NCBI GenBank assembly: GCA_012517765.1 | Contig: JAAYUI010000004.1 | Coordinates: forward strand, 79,835 to 143,834 | Source of the DNA: Caldisericales bacterium | GTDB taxonomy: Bacteria > Caldisericota > Caldisericia > JAAYUI01 | Reading direction: 5' to 3' | DNA length: 64,000 nucleotides | Shown: piece after piece, positions 1-8,938 of the stretch | How positions within the stretch are numbered: position 1 is the first letter of the stretch | Layout of the letters: each line of letters opens with the position of its first letter | Notes under the pieces: model-generated | The model's input: the letters and a program-made list of their open reading frames with translations, nothing else | What the model was told of the DNA's origin: nothing | Databases searched by the model: none | Program-made: the position numbers and the translations under genes

Positions 1-2
1 AT

Positions 3-608
3 ATAAGCGTCTCCAACACCGGAACCGTCGATGCAATAAATGTGTTGCTGTTTGACAACTTCCCCAACGAGCTCGTGTATGACACCTCAAGACCGACCGG
101 AGCACAAGGCATCAACGGCATCAAATTTGAAATCGGAAGACTGAAGATTGGAGAGACAAGGACATTCGAGATCTCGTTCAGACTAAACAAAAACATCCTG
201 TTCCCGGGCAACAACCTGACCGTTATAAACAATGCTTCATGCACGGCCACAAACTCTTACACCGGCAAGATAACAGACGCAAAGGCATCTGCTTCCATGA
301 TGTATGTAAAATCAATCCCCTCCCCTGATTTCACGATAACCGCGAAGTGGAACGGGCTTGACACGAAAACCAGCACGATTGAATCTGGAAAAGAACTCGA
401 ACTTGGCGTCAAAGTTGAGGGCGGGCAGTTCCCATGTGATGTAACGGTTGACTGGGGCGATGGAAAAGATGACCTGAACACGCTTGAAGGCACCACCGAA
501 ACAAGCTTCAAACATTCCTGGGCCTCGGGTGAATATATGGTCACGATAACGGCAACGGATGCCTACGCAAGGACCAAGACAATCACGAGGAAGATAACTG
601 TAAAGTAA
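3..608 (+). CDS. Surface protein with DUF11-like and PKD domains, 5' end missing
   Basis: The reading frame is open to the left edge, so only the C-terminal part (about 200 residues) is visible and the true start lies outside. The first stretch (VSNTGTVDA..., then a Leu/Phe-rich strand) resembles the DUF11/conserved-repeat fold used in large bacterial surface proteins. The last 90 residues form a PKD-like Ig domain, with the WGDG core (VDWGDGKDD) and a terminal YMVTITATDA strand. Such domains mediate adhesion or act as spacers in secreted proteins. No enzyme or anchor domain is visible in this part. A strong terminator follows 30 bp after the stop, so this ends a transcription unit. Confidence 0.75.
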   Translation: MSVSNTGTVDAINVLLFDNFPNELVYDTSRPTGAQGINGIKFEIGRLKIGETRTFEISFRLNKNILFPGNNLTVINNASCTATNSYTGKITDAKASASMMYVKSIPSPDFTITAKWNGLDTKTSTIESGKELELGVKVEGGQFPCDVTVDWGDGKDDLNTLEGTTETSFKHSWASGEYMVTITATDAYARTKTITRKITVK

Positions 609-637
609 GCTAAACTTTTTGACCAGCTGAGCACCTT

Positions 638-670
638 AAAACCCCGAGGCTTAACAGCCTCGGGGTTTTT
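638..670 (+). terminator. Rho-independent terminator
   Basis: An AAACCCCGAGGC arm and its complement flank a 6-nt loop and are followed by a T run. It closes the DUF11/PKD gene. Confidence 0.9.
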
Positions 671-751
671 GTTTTAAGCCCACTCTTTGCAAGTATTAAA
701 AAATATAAGAACAAAACAGAGATTTTTCGTGTATTCTATATTTGGAAGAAA

Positions 752-3289
752 ATGAAAAACAAAAGATTTTTGAAATATTTTAAGGATTCATTACTGATAA
801 TGCTTTCAGTTCTGTTTGTAATTGGGAGTTTTGGTGGTGTAAAGGCGCAAGAAAAATCCCTGAGAATCGAGCCAGGCGAGCTGGTCATCAATCTTGGCGA
901 GAATGCAAAACTGAACGCCATCGCAACCGATGAAAATGGAAACAAAGTTTCACAGCCTGATATTGAATGGTCTGTCGAAGGCGATGCCGTTTCAGTCAAA
1001 GAGACGTCCGGCACCCAAATCACGTTGAATGCCAAAGATTACGGTTTCTCGACAATAACGGCCAGATGGGGCAACACCACTGCCACCTCAAGGGTCATGG
1101 TCTACATGGCCCAGGAAATACAGATCGAAAAAAATCTGAAACTCACCCCGTCAGGCGAGGTGACCATAAAGGTGGGTCAAAAACTCGACATATCATGCAA
1201 AATTAGCGACGAGAACGGGAAGGAAGTCCCATATGCAAGGGTCCAGTGGAACAACACTTGTAGCGGGACAGCCAGGGAAATCGGGGTCAACAGATTGCAA
1301 TTCTCAAGCAACAAGCCGACAGTGTGCCATATAAGGGCAAGCTACATGGGGCTGGAGGCGACACTCACCGTCAAAGTTGTCGAAATGTGTCTGAAGGTCA
1401 CGCCAAACCCGGTAATCCTCGGCTGGCTGGAATCCTATGGAAAATCTGAAGTAACACTTGCCAACTGCTCACCGCTCCCGCTTGCTGTAAACCTCTCCGA
1501 GCAGGCAGCATGGGCATCGCTCTCGGAAACAAAATTCACAATACCAGCAAATGGCACAAAAAAGATATACGTTTCTTCAACAAAGCCAACACCTGCCCCT
1601 GGAGGAGTTTACAACTTCGACGTCACAGCCACATGGGAAAACAAAAAGACCCCAGTTGCTGTTATCGGCTACACAAGGCCACTTGAACAGGCAAAACCAA
1701 AACAGACATTCACTCAGGGCTGGATAAACAATGGTTCAAACCACAACAGGAGTTATGCCGTGCCAGAAGGAAACGGCACAGAAACAAATGCCCTTTCTGT
1801 CCAGTGGGCGCAGAACCTCGGCTTGAGCGGCAACATGATGATGCTGGACAAGAAGCTTTACCTTGTTTCGGCAAACTACGACTTTGTCGGCGTAAACTGC
1901 TATGACCTTGAAACTGGAGGCAAGATCTGGACCTCCACCAATGTACGCGACAAACTGGGTTTTCAATTTAAAACGGTCACCAACGCCATGATTGCGGAAG
2001 GCAAGGAATTTTTCTGTATCAACGAGTCCCTATTTGCCATTTCGCTTGCAGATGGAAAACTCGTCTGGTCATGGCAGCCAGAAAGTGCCAATGAGGGTGT
2101 TTACAATTATATGACCTATGCCAACGGGCTTGTCTGGACTGGCGGCAGCAGCCTTCACTGCTTTGATCCAAAAACTGGCCTGAAGCTGGGTTCTTATGGA
2201 GAAAAAGCAATGCTTCCAGCTTACATGGACGGAAAAATTTACTTTGTTTCTGTAAGCAGCGGATTATTTGGCACTGAATACTCCCTCGAGATGCTTGATC
2301 CGGCAACAGAAAAAATAACAACAAAATACAGATGGGATAAAAATGCAACCGGCGCAAGTGGTGGAGAAGTCGATGGAATGTACTGTGGTGAAGGATATAT
2401 TTGTATAGTTACCTATAAAAATATTAAAATATTCAACACAAAGAGCAAAAATGGTTTTGATCCAACCATTCTTTATGATTTTACCATGTCTCCCGAAGAT
2501 AGAGTCAATGTTTCTATTATTGGAGGCAAGGTATATTATCACGATTCCAACGAACTTTACTGTTTCGATCTGTCAAGTGCAACCTATCTCTGGAGAGTAA
2601 AGTCGTCTGACCCATTTGTAGGGCTTTTTTCAATAAGCGGAAACAGGATTTTTATCTCCACCAGAAGGACAGGATTAAAAATCTACGACACACGCAACGG
2701 CAAACTACTCTCAAAACCCATTGATTACACCAATCTTGGCTATCTGGACGGGCAGTGGCAGACAGCAGTTTCAATCTATGGAAAGGTCATCTCGCTTTTC
2801 CATAAAAACGGTGCGGCAAAAAATGAACATCTCTTTGTGTGCCTGGATGATGTAAAGGACGTGCCAAGGACCCCGAAAGTTCTCAGCATGTCTCTCGGGC
2901 AAAACACCATCTACAGCCAGGAGGAGAAAAAACCTGCCACCACAATAAGAACAGATTCACCCGTCCAGTCGATTGGCGGAACAACCTACGTTCCGGCAAA
3001 ATATATTGTGGAGCCTTTTGGTGGAAGGGTCACATGGTCGCAAACCGAAAGAAAAGTAACGGCAGAGCTGCATGGCCGGACCATCGAGATGTGGATTGGC
3101 AGAAACTGGGTGCTTGTCGATGGGCAAAGGGTCAACATTGACCCAGGCAATGCCATGCCAAAGGTGATAGGGGGCAGGACAATGGTGCCGGCAAAATTCC
3201 TGGCCACTGTCCTGGACTGCCAGGTCTACTGGGTGGCCTCGTCCAAAACGGTTGTCATTACAAACTTTCAAAAACCACAACAGAAGTGA
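752..3289 (+). CDS. Exported Ig-like / PQQ propeller protein with C-terminal copper amine oxidase-like stalk domain
   Basis: The 845-residue protein starts with a basic, hydrophobic signal peptide (about residues 1-33, ending VKAQ). Two Big2-like Ig modules follow (about 35-210), each starting with the L-x-P-G/SGEV-type strand. A BACON/Ig-like stretch covers about 212-305. A PQQ-type beta-propeller (about 340-690) has repeated W-shaped blades such as TGGKIWTS and DGKLVWSW. The last 130 residues form a copper amine oxidase N-terminal-like domain (GGTTYVPAKYI... and GGRTMVPAKFL). That domain is a non-enzymatic surface or stalk module, so no oxidase activity is implied. The ATG is preceded by GGAAGAA. 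The role is probably cell-surface binding or scaffolding; the ligand is unknown. Confidence 0.8.
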   Translation: MKNKRFLKYFKDSLLIMLSVLFVIGSFGGVKAQEKSLRIEPGELVINLGENAKLNAIATDENGNKVSQPDIEWSVEGDAVSVKETSGTQITLNAKDYGFSTITARWGNTTATSRVMVYMAQEIQIEKNLKLTPSGEVTIKVGQKLDISCKISDENGKEVPYARVQWNNTCSGTAREIGVNRLQFSSNKPTVCHIRASYMGLEATLTVKVVEMCLKVTPNPVILGWLESYGKSEVTLANCSPLPLAVNLSEQAAWASLSETKFTIPANGTKKIYVSSTKPTPAPGGVYNFDVTATWENKKTPVAVIGYTRPLEQAKPKQTFTQGWINNGSNHNRSYAVPEGNGTETNALSVQWAQNLGLSGNMMMLDKKLYLVSANYDFVGVNCYDLETGGKIWTSTNVRDKLGFQFKTVTNAMIAEGKEFFCINESLFAISLADGKLVWSWQPESANEGVYNYMTYANGLVWTGGSSLHCFDPKTGLKLGSYGEKAMLPAYMDGKIYFVSVSSGLFGTEYSLEMLDPATEKITTKYRWDKNATGASGGEVDGMYCGEGYICIVTYKNIKIFNTKSKNGFDPTILYDFTMSPEDRVNVSIIGGKVYYHDSNELYCFDLSSATYLWRVKSSDPFVGLFSISGNRIFISTRRTGLKIYDTRNGKLLSKPIDYTNLGYLDGQWQTAVSIYGKVISLFHKNGAAKNEHLFVCLDDVKDVPRTPKVLSMSLGQNTIYSQEEKKPATTIRTDSPVQSIGGTTYVPAKYIVEPFGGRVTWSQTERKVTAELHGRTIEMWIGRNWVLVDGQRVNIDPGNAMPKVIGGRTMVPAKFLATVLDCQVYWVASSKTVVITNFQKPQQK

Positions 3290-4678
3290 TCAATAAATGA
3301 CTAATGAGGCAAAGGCATCTTCGCGCCTGTCTCCAACAGTCACCGATATTTTTATGATTCCGCAATAGGGAATATTTTTTGTTTTTATTTTGAGTGAAGC
3401 GTAGTCTCCATGGGACACGATTTCTGCTTGAAAATATTCGGTTTCTTTTGGAAAAATTTCAAATACAACATCTTTCCCCTTGCAGACTGCTTTTGGCTTT
3501 ATCTCTACAGAAAATGATTTGATGTCGTCCCTGCCTATCGCAAGCAGCACACCGGAGTTTATGACAACCCCGTACTGGCCAGTCTCATACGCTTTTACCT
3601 CCAGGCTGGCATCAACGCAAACGGTGTTGCAGGAATCTTTGCAGCACAATTTGAAAGCCACTTTCCCTGTTTGTGCATCTTTGGGCGGTTCGAACATTAT
3701 CAACGCGCTCTGCTTGCCCTTCTTTTCAATGGTGCACCATGGCGGTGCACCAAGAACAGAGAACTCGACCGGATCATTTTCTTCGTCACTGCATGCAACC
3801 CCAAAAGCTGTCTTCGTTCCCCTGACCACAGAAAAGGTCTGGCTACCTTCAAGCAAAGGTGGCATGTTCGAAAGAAGCGTAACGCTGCATAACGGAACAT
3901 CAATAACAGGTGTTCTCGAAAGATCGCGGATAAAAACTGGGAGTACGGCCTTCCGGTCTTTCATTTTTACCGCAAGGCCCTCGATTGTGGCCACAGTGAC
4001 AGACTTCCCCTTACCCTCCTCCCTCTGGGCAATGTCCACTGGAAATGCATGGCTTTTCTCAAGAAACTCGCACTGACCAAACACTATCTGGCCCTTCATC
4101 TCGCAACCAAAATTCCCCACTGGAATGCCAAACTTTGACATGGCGCCATCAGGGCAAACCGATTTTACAACAACATCATCAGCCTTTATTTTCGGGCCAG
4201 GGATTGTCATGGTGGTTTTGTAAATCAGGTTTTTTGTGACTTTTTTGCCGGCAATCACCCAGGTCATGGCAAAAATCAGCCTGCCTTTTGACACCTCACC
4301 GACTTTGAGCATGTGCCACTTGATGTTAAGCGCAATCTTGATTGTTGCGCCTTCTTCAAGCTGGAAGCGCTTTGGGGTCGGGTCCATCCATGAACCGTTC
4401 CAGTCCCTGGGTGAAACGTTATCGGGTGGCAACCATAAAACCTCGACGCTTGCAGTGCCGCCCGATGTAACAGTCAAATCGACCCAAAGGTCATTTTTGT
4501 CGCCCGGACAGCCCTCAAGATCGAGTTCCTTTACCTTGTCTTCCTCACCAGAAATCCTTGCTTGGCCGCACCCAGTCGAACCAGCATGCGAATAAAAGCA
4601 TGGCTCTGCCTGAAGCCCCCGAACAGGCACCAACAAGTGCGATACAAATACGATTGCAACCAGCAAAACTCTTCCCAT
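3290..4678 (-). CDS. Exported protein of unknown function with an Ig-like domain
   Basis: 462 residues with a signal peptide (about 1-24, ending GLQA). The protein is rich in beta-strand and has many paired cysteines (CCKDSC, CPGDK, CPDG), which suggests disulfides outside the membrane. A stretch around residues 270-365 (VRGTKTAFGVACSDEENDP...) resembles a putative Ig/cadherin-like module of the He_PIG type. I recognise no catalytic motif. Its stop codon directly abuts that of the convergent propeller gene with no bases between, and no terminator separates the two. Confidence 0.7.
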   Translation of the reverse strand: MGRVLLVAIVFVSHLLVPVRGLQAEPCFYSHAGSTGCGQARISGEEDKVKELDLEGCPGDKNDLWVDLTVTSGGTASVEVLWLPPDNVSPRDWNGSWMDPTPKRFQLEEGATIKIALNIKWHMLKVGEVSKGRLIFAMTWVIAGKKVTKNLIYKTTMTIPGPKIKADDVVVKSVCPDGAMSKFGIPVGNFGCEMKGQIVFGQCEFLEKSHAFPVDIAQREEGKGKSVTVATIEGLAVKMKDRKAVLPVFIRDLSRTPVIDVPLCSVTLLSNMPPLLEGSQTFSVVRGTKTAFGVACSDEENDPVEFSVLGAPPWCTIEKKGKQSALIMFEPPKDAQTGKVAFKLCCKDSCNTVCVDASLEVKAYETGQYGVVINSGVLLAIGRDDIKSFSVEIKPKAVCKGKDVVFEIFPKETEYFQAEIVSHGDYASLKIKTKNIPYCGIIKISVTVGDRREDAFASLVIY

Positions 4679-4737
4679 GGCAAACTCCCATCAACCGTTT
4701 ACAGGAATTATACCATGGGTGGCATTTTTTCAAAATC

Positions 4738-5856
4738 TTAAAGCTTTTTCTGGAATATCCTGTATTTTTTGTATATCTGCCCGCCAAATCTCTTCATCTC
4801 TGCCTGGACCAGCATGTTCGATTCAAGCTCGAGATGACTGTCTATAAACTTGATTCCAGAATCATGCGCAGATTTCATCAGTGACGAACCAAGTAGCACA
4901 TCAACACCCCTGTCCCTGTATTCCCTGTCGATCCCGCCAAGCAGAAGGTCGAGCTGTCTGGACTTTTTTGATGCGGAGAGGATGTGGTAGAAACCAAATG
5001 GGAGCAGCCTTCCTCTTGCCTTCCTGAAACCCTCGTCCATATTGGGGATTCCAAGGATAAAACCAACAAGTTTGCTGTCCTTTTCAACAATCTTGAGGAA
5101 CTTCGGATTCAGGGCCGGCAAATACTGCTTCGCAAGGTCTTCCATTTCTTCTTCTGCCAAAGGCACATATCCATAAAGGTGCGAAAAAACATCATTTACC
5201 AGTGATAACACCGGAACAATGTAGGGTTTTATCTGGGAGGTGGAACTGAATTCTACAAGCTTGAATTCATTTTTCCTGGACAATCTTTCCAGCACCTTTT
5301 TGTAAATTGGCGGATACTCGCTTGTAACAGGGATTTTATAGACTACATAGTCAACTTCTTTGCCATATCCAAGTTTCTCGATGTGCTCTGGTATAAACTC
5401 GTAGTTGTAATAAGTCGCCAATGTTGGTTCATTCCCAAAACCTTCGATGAGGAAACCCTCGGGGTCTTGATCAGTAAATCCCATTGGTCCAACAATTTTG
5501 TTCATGTTCCTGGATTTGGCCCATTTTTCCACATGGGTCACCAGCGCTTTTGTCACCTCCATATCTTCGGTGGATTCAAGGTAACCGAACCTGGCTGTTT
5601 TTTCGCCGGAGATTTCAAGGAATCGCCTATTGATGATTCCCATACATCTGCCAACAACTTTCCCGTCTTTTCTGGCCAGGAACATGACCGTGTCGCTGTG
5701 GTCAAAGTTTTTGTTTTTCCCATGCGAGAAAAACTTCCACTCTTCCGAATACAACGGCATTGCCCAACCCTTGTGCTCCCTGTGGAGTTTTTCGGGTACA
5801 TGAATAAATTCCTTCAATTCTCTTCTGCTTGTAACTTCAACAATCTCGATAGACAT
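4738..5856 (-). CDS. GNAT-like N-acyltransferase family protein
   Basis: 372 residues when started at the ATG with AAGGAG six bases upstream; a longer reading with 23 extra N-terminal residues lacks such a site. The opening (EVTSRRELKEFIHVP... then LYSEEWKFF) and the later GPMGFTDQDPEGFLIEGF and PTLATYYNYEF segments match a widespread family of 370-380-residue proteins with an acyl-CoA N-acyltransferase fold. The substrate of this family is not known to me. The C-terminal half contains a second acyltransferase-like lobe (KLVGFILGIPN...). The protein is cytoplasmic, with no signal peptide. It stands alone between exported-protein genes on the same strand. Confidence 0.75.
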   Translation of the reverse strand: MSIEIVEVTSRRELKEFIHVPEKLHREHKGWAMPLYSEEWKFFSHGKNKNFDHSDTVMFLARKDGKVVGRCMGIINRRFLEISGEKTARFGYLESTEDMEVTKALVTHVEKWAKSRNMNKIVGPMGFTDQDPEGFLIEGFGNEPTLATYYNYEFIPEHIEKLGYGKEVDYVVYKIPVTSEYPPIYKKVLERLSRKNEFKLVEFSSTSQIKPYIVPVLSLVNDVFSHLYGYVPLAEEEMEDLAKQYLPALNPKFLKIVEKDSKLVGFILGIPNMDEGFRKARGRLLPFGFYHILSASKKSRQLDLLLGGIDREYRDRGVDVLLGSSLMKSAHDSGIKFIDSHLELESNMLVQAEMKRFGGQIYKKYRIFQKKL

Positions 5857-5960
5857 TTTTCTCCTTGGGCAAATAATTGAAATAAATCCAATAACATGGC
5901 CATTTATTTGATTTTTTGCAAGCAATTAGGTTACCTGAAAACAGGAGAAACAAAGTAAGC

Positions 5961-7334
5961 TTACTTTGTTTTTTTGAGAAAACCCTCGAAGATGTGGCCT
6001 TCCTGTGAAGACTTGCTTGAGCAAAGGCCGTAAGCTTCGACACAATCCTCATATTCAAACAGTGACAGGTTAACCATCTCAGGTTTTATGTGGAGCATCG
6101 TCTTTTTCCCTTCGACGCTTTCAATGGTCACTATTTGGGAGTTTTGATCGATATCCGATATAAACCCTTTTATCCTGGCAATATCGGATATCTTGCAGGA
6201 AATCAGCTTTCTGTTGGAGAAGGAAGATGAACTGACCTTGAGCATGGTTCCGAAAGGCACATTTTTTGACTTTGACTTGTCAGAGAGCTGAACGGTCCAT
6301 CTGACATTGACATCAGGCTCAATTGCCTGAAGGTCACGGCTTACCGGGTCTCTGCCAAAAATCGTGCACACTACGGCAGGGCTTGACAGCACAACTGAAC
6401 TTGGGACACATAGTCTGGTTTTTGTAAGAACCCTGCCTTTCACTTTTACCCAGTCACCTGCGGATATTTTTTTGTCGACCCCGGCAGACTCGAAGTTTAC
6501 GATTGAATTGCATTCCCTGACGCTATATCTGTTACCATTTTCCTTTGATGGCAAGTCGAGAACTTCGCCAATGAACTCGACATCAACCGCTTCGGGGGAA
6601 GTTTTTCTCACAGAAACAGAAGCAAACATGATGGGCCCGTATCTATCTTTTATGTCCTGAAAACCATCGGCCCTTATGAAATTTCCTTTTTTTATGCCGG
6701 CAAGGTCATCCTGATGGTCAACGCTGTATACACGGATTTCATTGCCAGAAAAATCCCTGGTTACAATCCACCCGGTGCCTGAATCTACGGACATCACCTC
6801 AAGAAGTGAGATTTTTCGTCTTACCGTATCATATACAGAGGCATTGTTGATTGTCTGTGAAAGGTGGTAGTCCTGATCACCCCTGAAGGTGTAGTATGTT
6901 TCGGACTTCAGGCCGACTGTTCCCTCACCTTTTGCAAAATTGACTTGCCAGTATTCATCATTGTACGTCAACACCCTGAAGAGGCCGTCATGCCATCCGC
7001 CACTGGAAAGTTTTGCCCATAAAACGGCTGTCGGCTCATTATCGCAAATAATCCTGAATTTTGCGTCATGCAACAGCAATTCCCTTTCCGCATCCCTGAC
7101 GGCCGTTACGGCAATGGCATCTCCGGAGCGCAACCTTTCCACTTCACTGGCATTTTTAGGGAAGAACCTGTAAAGGTGGTCGCCAGATTTGAGAATAAAA
7201 AGGTTTTTTTCAACATTTTTCGTGTAGAGTACGCCCTCAAGGCGTACCTCTTTCGAGCCGGAGAGGCATGCTGGAGCGAATTGTCCAGCAAGCCCCATCA
7301 CGACAAGAATGACAATTGCTAACTTGTCCCTCAT
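5961..7334 (-). CDS. Exported protein with repeated OB-fold-like segments, function unknown
   Basis: 457 residues with an N-terminal signal peptide (hydrophobic residues 5-20; Cys at 23 lies in a poor lipobox, APAC). The mature part contains at least three similar beta-rich units, each opening with a G-x-V/I strand: RLEGVLYTKN near residue 31, FIGEVLDLPS near 255 and IKGFISDIDQ near 390. Each unit includes a phrase such as SGDAIAV, AGDWVKVKG or YEDCVEAYG. This pattern resembles OB-fold modules of the NirD/YdeI or tRNA-anticodon type. I see no catalytic motif. The ligand could be nucleic acid, sugar or protein. Confidence 0.6.
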   Translation of the reverse strand: MRDKLAIVILVVMGLAGQFAPACLSGSKEVRLEGVLYTKNVEKNLFILKSGDHLYRFFPKNASEVERLRSGDAIAVTAVRDAERELLLHDAKFRIICDNEPTAVLWAKLSSGGWHDGLFRVLTYNDEYWQVNFAKGEGTVGLKSETYYTFRGDQDYHLSQTINNASVYDTVRRKISLLEVMSVDSGTGWIVTRDFSGNEIRVYSVDHQDDLAGIKKGNFIRADGFQDIKDRYGPIMFASVSVRKTSPEAVDVEFIGEVLDLPSKENGNRYSVRECNSIVNFESAGVDKKISAGDWVKVKGRVLTKTRLCVPSSVVLSSPAVVCTIFGRDPVSRDLQAIEPDVNVRWTVQLSDKSKSKNVPFGTMLKVSSSSFSNRKLISCKISDIARIKGFISDIDQNSQIVTIESVEGKKTMLHIKPEMVNLSLFEYEDCVEAYGLCSSKSSQEGHIFEGFLKKTK

Positions 7335-7381
7335 CTTTTGTTAAGAAAGATAAGAGATTTAACTAAAAAATGCAAACAGGG

Positions 7382-7774
7382 CTACTTTGCGTTGATTGTG
7401 ATCTCGAAAGTATCGTATGGCGGGCCATCTTCAGCAATATGCTTGGATTCCCAGACCATTTTTGCCGTTCCAGCGCCAGTGACTTCGAACGTGTAGATCC
7501 TCCAGCCGCCAACACCAACCATTCCTTTTGGATTTTCTTCGGTTTTGTACTCGGAATTTACCGTCCCGATTATTGCATCGCCCTCGATTTTTGGGTCAAA
7601 CCAGCGGACTGGCGTTGTTTCATTGGCTTTGAGCGTTACCTCAAATTTCTGGCCAACTGTTGCCTCAAAGGTCTTCCCCTTGTCTTCCTCGGTAACTTTG
7701 GTCGGGCCAGCAGCTGCACCACCACAACCTGCAAAAAGAACAGCAACACAGGCTAAAGCAAGAATTTTTTTCAT
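7382..7774 (-). CDS. Chagasin-like (I42) protease inhibitor lipoprotein
   Basis: A 130-residue lipoprotein with lipobox LFAGC (lipidated Cys17). The mature part carries the three loops of chagasin-family cysteine-protease inhibitors: NETTPVRW near residue 52, in place of the usual NPTTGY; a GVGGWRIYTF segment near 87, matching the family GxGG...F loop; and a C-terminal loop near EDGPPYDTFEI. Chagasin proteins block papain-like cysteine proteases. A membrane-tethered version could protect the cell or control its own secreted proteases. It is preceded by GGAGG seven bases before the ATG. Confidence 0.75.
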   Translation of the reverse strand: MKKILALACVAVLFAGCGGAAAGPTKVTEEDKGKTFEATVGQKFEVTLKANETTPVRWFDPKIEGDAIIGTVNSEYKTEENPKGMVGVGGWRIYTFEVTGAGTAKMVWESKHIAEDGPPYDTFEITINAK

Positions 7775-7869
7775 TTAATCCTCCAGGTTTCAATTTTTTG
7801 TAAATCCCTAAACCAATACAATAATAATGTGTCATATTTTTGCAAAGGGCAAGGAAAGGAGAAAACAGG

Positions 7870-8127
7870 ATGGCAGAAAAATATCGCACAGAAGAATTCC
7901 AGGTTTCAGGTGAAAAAGTCATCGAAAAAATCAAGGAACTCGTCCATGAGGGCAACATTAGAAGGATCATCATAAAAAACGACCATGGGTCAACACTTAT
8001 TGAAATACCACTGACTCTTGGAGTCATTGGTGCAGTGTTATTGCCAGTATGGGCGGCAATCGGAGCAATAGCCGCGCTAGTTGCAAAAATGACCATTGTT
8101 GTAGAGAGAGTCGAGGAGGAGCAATGA
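7870..8127 (+). CDS. DUF4342 family small membrane-associated protein
   Basis: 85 residues. The ATG was chosen because AAGGAGA precedes it by 6-8 bases; an upstream start would add 10 residues. The N-terminal half is charged and helical (EKVIEKIKELVHEG). The second half has the family pattern IRRIIIKND..TLIEIPLTLGVIGAVLLPVWAAI, a hydrophobic span with a Pro/Leu-rich centre. The function of DUF4342 is unknown; it may bind the membrane. Its stop overlaps the next start (ATGA), which indicates a two-gene operon with the toastrack protein. Confidence 0.75.
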   Translation: MAEKYRTEEFQVSGEKVIEKIKELVHEGNIRRIIIKNDHGSTLIEIPLTLGVIGAVLLPVWAAIGAIAALVAKMTIVVERVEEEQ

Positions 8128-8891
8128 AAACACCGATTTCAATACCATTTCCAACAGCAGACAGGCCAAGGCTCAAATTTTCAATAGGCGCCTGCAAGTT
8201 CAATCTGAGACCGGGTGATGGTAAATCATGGGTAGAAGGAACCTATGATGATCCTATTGGCAATCTGCCGTGCATCATAGAACAGTCCGGCAACGAGACA
8301 AACATCTCACAATCACAATACTTCTCGGGGCTTATAAATATTCTCAACAGAACACCGACATTTGACCTGATGCTCTCCTCGCAAAATCCTTTCGATCTTG
8401 TGATAGAGGGAGGAGCAAGCGAGAACTGCATTGAACTGGGTGGGTTACCGCTCTCTTCAGTTGCCGTGTCCTTTGGCGCAGGCAAATTCGAGATGTCATT
8501 CCTGAAACCCAATCCCATCCTTATGGATTCATTCAAGGTATCTACCGGGGCCGGTTCGATGACGCTGTCAAAACTCTTAAATGCAGGATTTAAAAATCTC
8601 AGGGTGGAAGGTGGGGCCGCCTCGTACAAGATTGACTTCACCGGCAAGCTTGGCCAGGATTGCAATGCAAACATCCAGATAGGCGTTGCATCTCTTGACC
8701 TCAATGTTCCATCAGATGTACCAGTCGCAGTGAAAAGTGAGACAACGCTTGGTGGAGTAGAGATGAGCAGTGGTTTTACCACAAAAGATGGCTGGCTGGT
8801 AAACCAGGCATATCTCGCTAACCCCTCACCAGCGTTGTCCATTTCTGCCTCCATTGCACTAGGTTCGCTCAAGCTCAGAATCACAAAATAA
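8124..8891 (+). CDS. Toastrack/LiaF-C-like beta-solenoid protein
   Basis: 255 residues, started at an ATG overlapping the DUF4342 stop and preceded by GAGGAGG. The opening LKFSIGACKFNLRPGD is typical of the toastrack N-terminal strand found in LiaF-like and DUF4097/DUF2154 proteins. Further strands repeat the G-x-G pattern (FGAGKFEMSF, TGAGSMTLSKLL, VEGGAASYKIDF, IGVASLDLNV). Such modules are linked to envelope-stress sensing. There is no signal peptide or membrane segment, so the protein probably stays cytoplasmic or rides on its DUF4342 partner. Confidence 0.7.
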   Translation: MKTPISIPFPTADRPRLKFSIGACKFNLRPGDGKSWVEGTYDDPIGNLPCIIEQSGNETNISQSQYFSGLINILNRTPTFDLMLSSQNPFDLVIEGGASENCIELGGLPLSSVAVSFGAGKFEMSFLKPNPILMDSFKVSTGAGSMTLSKLLNAGFKNLRVEGGAASYKIDFTGKLGQDCNANIQIGVASLDLNVPSDVPVAVKSETTLGGVEMSSGFTTKDGWLVNQAYLANPSPALSISASIALGSLKLRITK

Positions 8892-8938
8892 CAAAGAGGG
8901 GCTTGAGGGCAATCCCCTAAAAGACTACCATCTGGCCC

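Noticed and set aside
752..3289. Copper amine oxidase enzyme
   Set aside because: Only the N-terminal-like stalk domain is present here and in two other proteins; no catalytic domain, topaquinone site or copper His set is seen.
8243..8884. Long frame opposite the toastrack gene
   Set aside because: Antisense shadow of a gene with good start context and fold pattern.
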